Position numbers and translations under genes: made by a program. Of a DNA stretch of 6,473 bases, positions 4,267-6,473 are shown piece by piece. The notes beneath the pieces are model-generated. The model had not been told where the DNA came from. It saw only the letters and a list, made by a program, of their open reading frames with translations, and did not search any database. Positions within the stretch are counted from its first letter, which is position 1; each line of letters begins with the position of its first letter. The stretch is from SSS58A sp041648155 (GTDB lineage: Bacteria; Krumholzibacteriota; Krumholzibacteriia; Krumholzibacteriales; Krumholzibacteriaceae). The DNA lies in contig JBAZPL010000147.1 in the NCBI GenBank assembly GCA_041648155.1, positions 1 to 6,473 of the forward strand. The letters are read 5' to 3'.

Positions 4267-6006
4267 ATGAGGATCCGAATCGCCCTCGCCCAGATCAACC
4301 CGACCGTGGGGGACTTCGACGGCAACATCCGCGCCGTCCGCCGCATGACGGCCGAGGCGAAGAGGCGCGGCGCGCAGATCGTCGCGTTTCCCGAGCTCGT
4401 GCTGTGCGGCTATCCGCCCGAGGATCTCCTGCTCAAGTCCCAGTTTCTCAAGGACTGCACGCGCGCCCTTCGCGCCGTCGCCCGCGAGGCGAAGGGGATC
4501 GTCATGCTCGTCGGCGCGCCCGAGCCCTCCGCGCGCGCCGGAGCTCGCCCGTACAACGCATGCCACGTGCTCTCCGAAGGGAAGATCGCCGCGACCTACC
4601 GCAAGCTCAACCTCCCAAATTACGGCGTATTCGACGAGAAACGATACTTCGAGCCGGGGGAGAACTCGCTCGTCGCGAGCTTCGGCGGCGTCCCGGTCGG
4701 AATCAGCATCTGCGAGGACGTCTGGGTGGACGACGGGCCGACCGCCTCGCAAGTGCTTCTCGGCGGCGCGCGCATCGTCGTCAATATATCGGCCTCTCCC
4801 TATCATCGCCGAAAGGGCAGGGAGCGCGAGAAGCTCATGCAGAAGCGCGCCCGCGAGAACGGCTGCTGGCTCTGCTACGTCAACCTCGTCGGCGCCCAGG
4901 ACGAGCTCGTTTTCGACGGGTGCAGCGTGATCGCCGCTCCCGACGGAAAGACGGTCGCGCGAGGCAAGGCGTTCGAGGAGGATCTCCTCGTCGCGGACAT
5001 CGATCCGTCCGACGCCAGGCCCGGCAAGGCGCGGCTCCCGTCCCCGTTCGTCGGCGTCCACAGGCGGGTCGAGATCGTCGATCTCGCGCCCCTTCCGCCG
5101 CTTCGCCGGAAGACTCCGGCCGTCCCGCGGCGCGCCGCGCACCTCGACGCGATCAAAGAGGTGTATCGCGCCCTCGTTCTCGGCACGCGCGACTACGTGA
5201 ACAAGAACGGCTTCTCGAAGGTCGTTCTCGGGATGAGCGGCGGGGTCGATTCCGCCCTTGTCGCGGGCATAGCCGCCGACGCGCTCGGCGCGGATCGCGT
5301 CACCGGCGTCACGATGCCTTCCGCTTACACGTCTCGCGAGACGCTCCGCGACGCGCGGATCGTCTGCGGGAATCTCGGCATAGACATTATCGAAATCCCG
5401 ATAGCCGCCGTCTATGAATCGTATCTCGCCTCCACCCGCGCGGTTTTCAGGGGCCGCCCCGCCGACGTGACCGAGGAGAATATCCAGGCGCGCGTGAGGG
5501 GCAACATTCTCATGGCGCTCTCGAACAAGTTCGGCTGGCTCGTACTCACGACGGGAAACAAGAGCGAGCTCGCGGTCGGCTACTGCACGCTCTATGGCGA
5601 TATGGCCGGCGGCTTCGCCGTCATCAAGGACGTCCCGAAGACGCTCGTCTATCCGCTGTGCCGGTACCGCAACGCGCGCGCGCGCAGGCCGATCATCCCG
5701 GGCTCGATCCTGCGCCGCCCCCCGACGGCCGAGCTTCGCCCGGGGCAGTTCGACCAGGACACGCTCCCCCCGTACGCGGTGCTCGATCGCATCATCGAGC
5801 TCTACGTCGAGCGCGACATGGGTTTCGACGAGATCGTCGCGCGCGGCCTCGACGCGGCGCTCGTCAGAAAAACGATCCGCATGATCGACTCAAGCGAATA
5901 CAAGCGGCGGCAGGGCGCGCCGGGGATCAAGATCACGCCGAAGGCCTTCGGCCGCGACCGGAGGCTTCCCATCACGAACCGCTACCGCGGAGCCGGGGAA
6001 CGATGA
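4267..6006 (+). CDS. nadE: Glutamine-dependent NAD+ synthetase
   Basis: This 579-residue cytoplasmic enzyme makes NAD+ from nicotinic acid adenine dinucleotide, ATP and glutamine, the last step of NAD synthesis. Residues 1 to about 270 are a nitrilase-type glutaminase domain with the full triad: E43 (F-P-E-L), K113 (Y-R-K-L-N-L-P-N-Y) and C149 (I-S-I-C-E-D-V-W). Residues about 290-570 are the synthetase domain, with the ATP pyrophosphatase P-loop S324-G-G-V-D-S-A330, the T-G-N-K-S-E-L-A-V-G-Y segment (429-439), Y443-G-D-M-A-G-G, and the late P-P-T-A-E-L-R-P...D-Q-D-T-L-P-P-Y region (485-503). Length and order match the short bacterial glutamine-dependent form (about 540-580 residues), so ammonia should be channelled from the N-terminal to the C-terminal site. 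No Shine-Dalgarno precedes the ATG, and the candidate promoter would give a leaderless mRNA. An earlier start is unlikely because homology begins at M-R-I-R-I-A-L-A-Q-I-N-P. The stop overlaps the next gene's start. Confidence 0.97.
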   Translation: MRIRIALAQINPTVGDFDGNIRAVRRMTAEAKRRGAQIVAFPELVLCGYPPEDLLLKSQFLKDCTRALRAVAREAKGIVMLVGAPEPSARAGARPYNACHVLSEGKIAATYRKLNLPNYGVFDEKRYFEPGENSLVASFGGVPVGISICEDVWVDDGPTASQVLLGGARIVVNISASPYHRRKGREREKLMQKRARENGCWLCYVNLVGAQDELVFDGCSVIAAPDGKTVARGKAFEEDLLVADIDPSDARPGKARLPSPFVGVHRRVEIVDLAPLPPLRRKTPAVPRRAAHLDAIKEVYRALVLGTRDYVNKNGFSKVVLGMSGGVDSALVAGIAADALGADRVTGVTMPSAYTSRETLRDARIVCGNLGIDIIEIPIAAVYESYLASTRAVFRGRPADVTEENIQARVRGNILMALSNKFGWLVLTTGNKSELAVGYCTLYGDMAGGFAVIKDVPKTLVYPLCRYRNARARRPIIPGSILRRPPTAELRPGQFDQDTLPPYAVLDRIIELYVERDMGFDEIVARGLDAALVRKTIRMIDSSEYKRRQGAPGIKITPKAFGRDRRLPITNRYRGAGER

Positions 6007-6473
6007 CCGCGCCCCGCGATGAGGCGCCCCGGCCCGCGCGAGGCGAGCCGGTCATTCGGGCGTTTTGCCCCGAGGACAAACCGGGCATCGTCGCCGTCAT
6101 CAAGTCCGTTTACGACGATTACAACTACGTGGTCGACTTCAACGAGTTCGATGCGGATCTCGTCGACGTCCAGTCCACGTACCAGGACGCGGGAGGCGCC
6201 TTCTGGGTGCTCGACGACGGCGGCACGATTGCGGGATGCGTCGGCGTCCTTCCCCGCGAGGGTGACGCGTGCGAGCTCAAGCGCCTCTACGTCGGCAAGG
6301 CCTACCGCCGCCGCGGGCTCGCGACGCGGCTCCTCGCGACGGCTCGCGGCTGGGCGATCGCCGGCGGCTTCAGAAGAATGTCCCTCTGGTCCGACGTCCT
6401 CCTCGAAGCGGCGCACCGGCTCTATATCAAATCCGGCTTCCGGATGACCCGCGAGACGCGCGCCATCGACCCG
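6003..6473 (+). CDS. GNAT-family N-acetyltransferase, open at right window edge
   Basis: The frame starts at ATG 6003, overlapping the nadE TGA (ATGA), and remains open to the last base (157 codons seen, no stop), so the gene is truncated only by the window. After a Pro/Arg-rich leader of about 16 residues, V17-I-R-A-F-C-P-E-D begins the GNAT fold. The acetyl-CoA-binding motif is clear: E91-L-K-R-L-Y-V then R102-R-R-G-L-A107 (R/Q-x-x-G-x-G/A) and a helix of L-A-T-R-L-L type. A137-H-R-L-Y-I-K-S-G-F146 is the usual motif near the C-terminus, so few residues are probably missing. Enzymes of this family transfer acetyl from acetyl-CoA to an amine; the substrate cannot be read from the sequence. 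The 1-base-step stop/start overlap implies translational coupling to nadE. A weak GGAG lies about 11 bases before the ATG. Confidence 0.88.
   Translation, partial: MTAPRDEAPRPARGEPVIRAFCPEDKPGIVAVIKSVYDDYNYVVDFNEFDADLVDVQSTYQDAGGAFWVLDDGGTIAGCVGVLPREGDACELKRLYVGKAYRRRGLATRLLATARGWAIAGGFRRMSLWSDVLLEAAHRLYIKSGFRMTRETRAIDP

Noticed and set aside
4090..5142. Long minus-strand open frame across the 5' part of nadE
   Set aside because: Low-complexity Arg/Ala/Gly/Asp composition typical of GC-rich antisense frames; nadE on the other strand is unambiguous.
6019..6447. Plus-strand Ser/Arg-rich frame and an opposing minus-strand frame in the last 450 bases
   Set aside because: Both are out-of-frame images of the GNAT gene, whose motifs are clear in the frame starting at 6003.

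Overview
The window is GC-rich bacterial chromosome with ordinary housekeeping genes around one less familiar pair of exported proteins. I see no mobile element, CRISPR array, rRNA or tRNA. The lineage cannot be fixed from sequence alone. GC-rich coding, an exported DUF4097-type repeat protein, and a small exported protein ending in a W-G-x-I-K-x-x-Y-R tail would suit an uncultured phylum of the FCB/Eisenbacteria/Latescibacteria kind. That placement is inference from memory, not a search result.

Left part (1-2040, minus strand): a three-gene unit reads lrp-like regulator -> PLP-dependent Cys/Met-metabolism enzyme -> homoserine dehydrogenase, the last cut by the window edge. Gaps are 40 and 10 bp, and the Shine-Dalgarno of the third gene overlaps the stop codon of the second. 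A near-consensus sigma70-type promoter (TTGACG, 17 bp, TACAAT) sits upstream of the regulator. It is embedded in an AT-rich stretch with three copies of an AATAGT half-site, which looks like an autoregulatory Lrp operator. Together the genes suggest amino-acid-responsive control of homoserine/methionine synthesis.

Middle part (2072-4181): a minus-strand gene encodes a 418-residue exported protein with about twelve solenoid repeats of 18 residues centred on T-M-G-G-D-I. A GC-rich hairpin follows it. Divergently transcribed from it is a 195-residue exported protein of unknown function with its own good promoter (TTGACT, 17 bp, TATCTT). These two are the least understood genes here.

Right part (4204-6473, plus strand): a complete glutamine-dependent NAD+ synthetase (nadE) has intact glutaminase and synthetase active sites. 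It has no visible Shine-Dalgarno and an extended -10 element placed so that transcription could start at the ATG, i.e. possibly leaderless. A GNAT acetyltransferase overlaps the nadE stop codon by ATGA and runs off the right edge. It is open through the last base.
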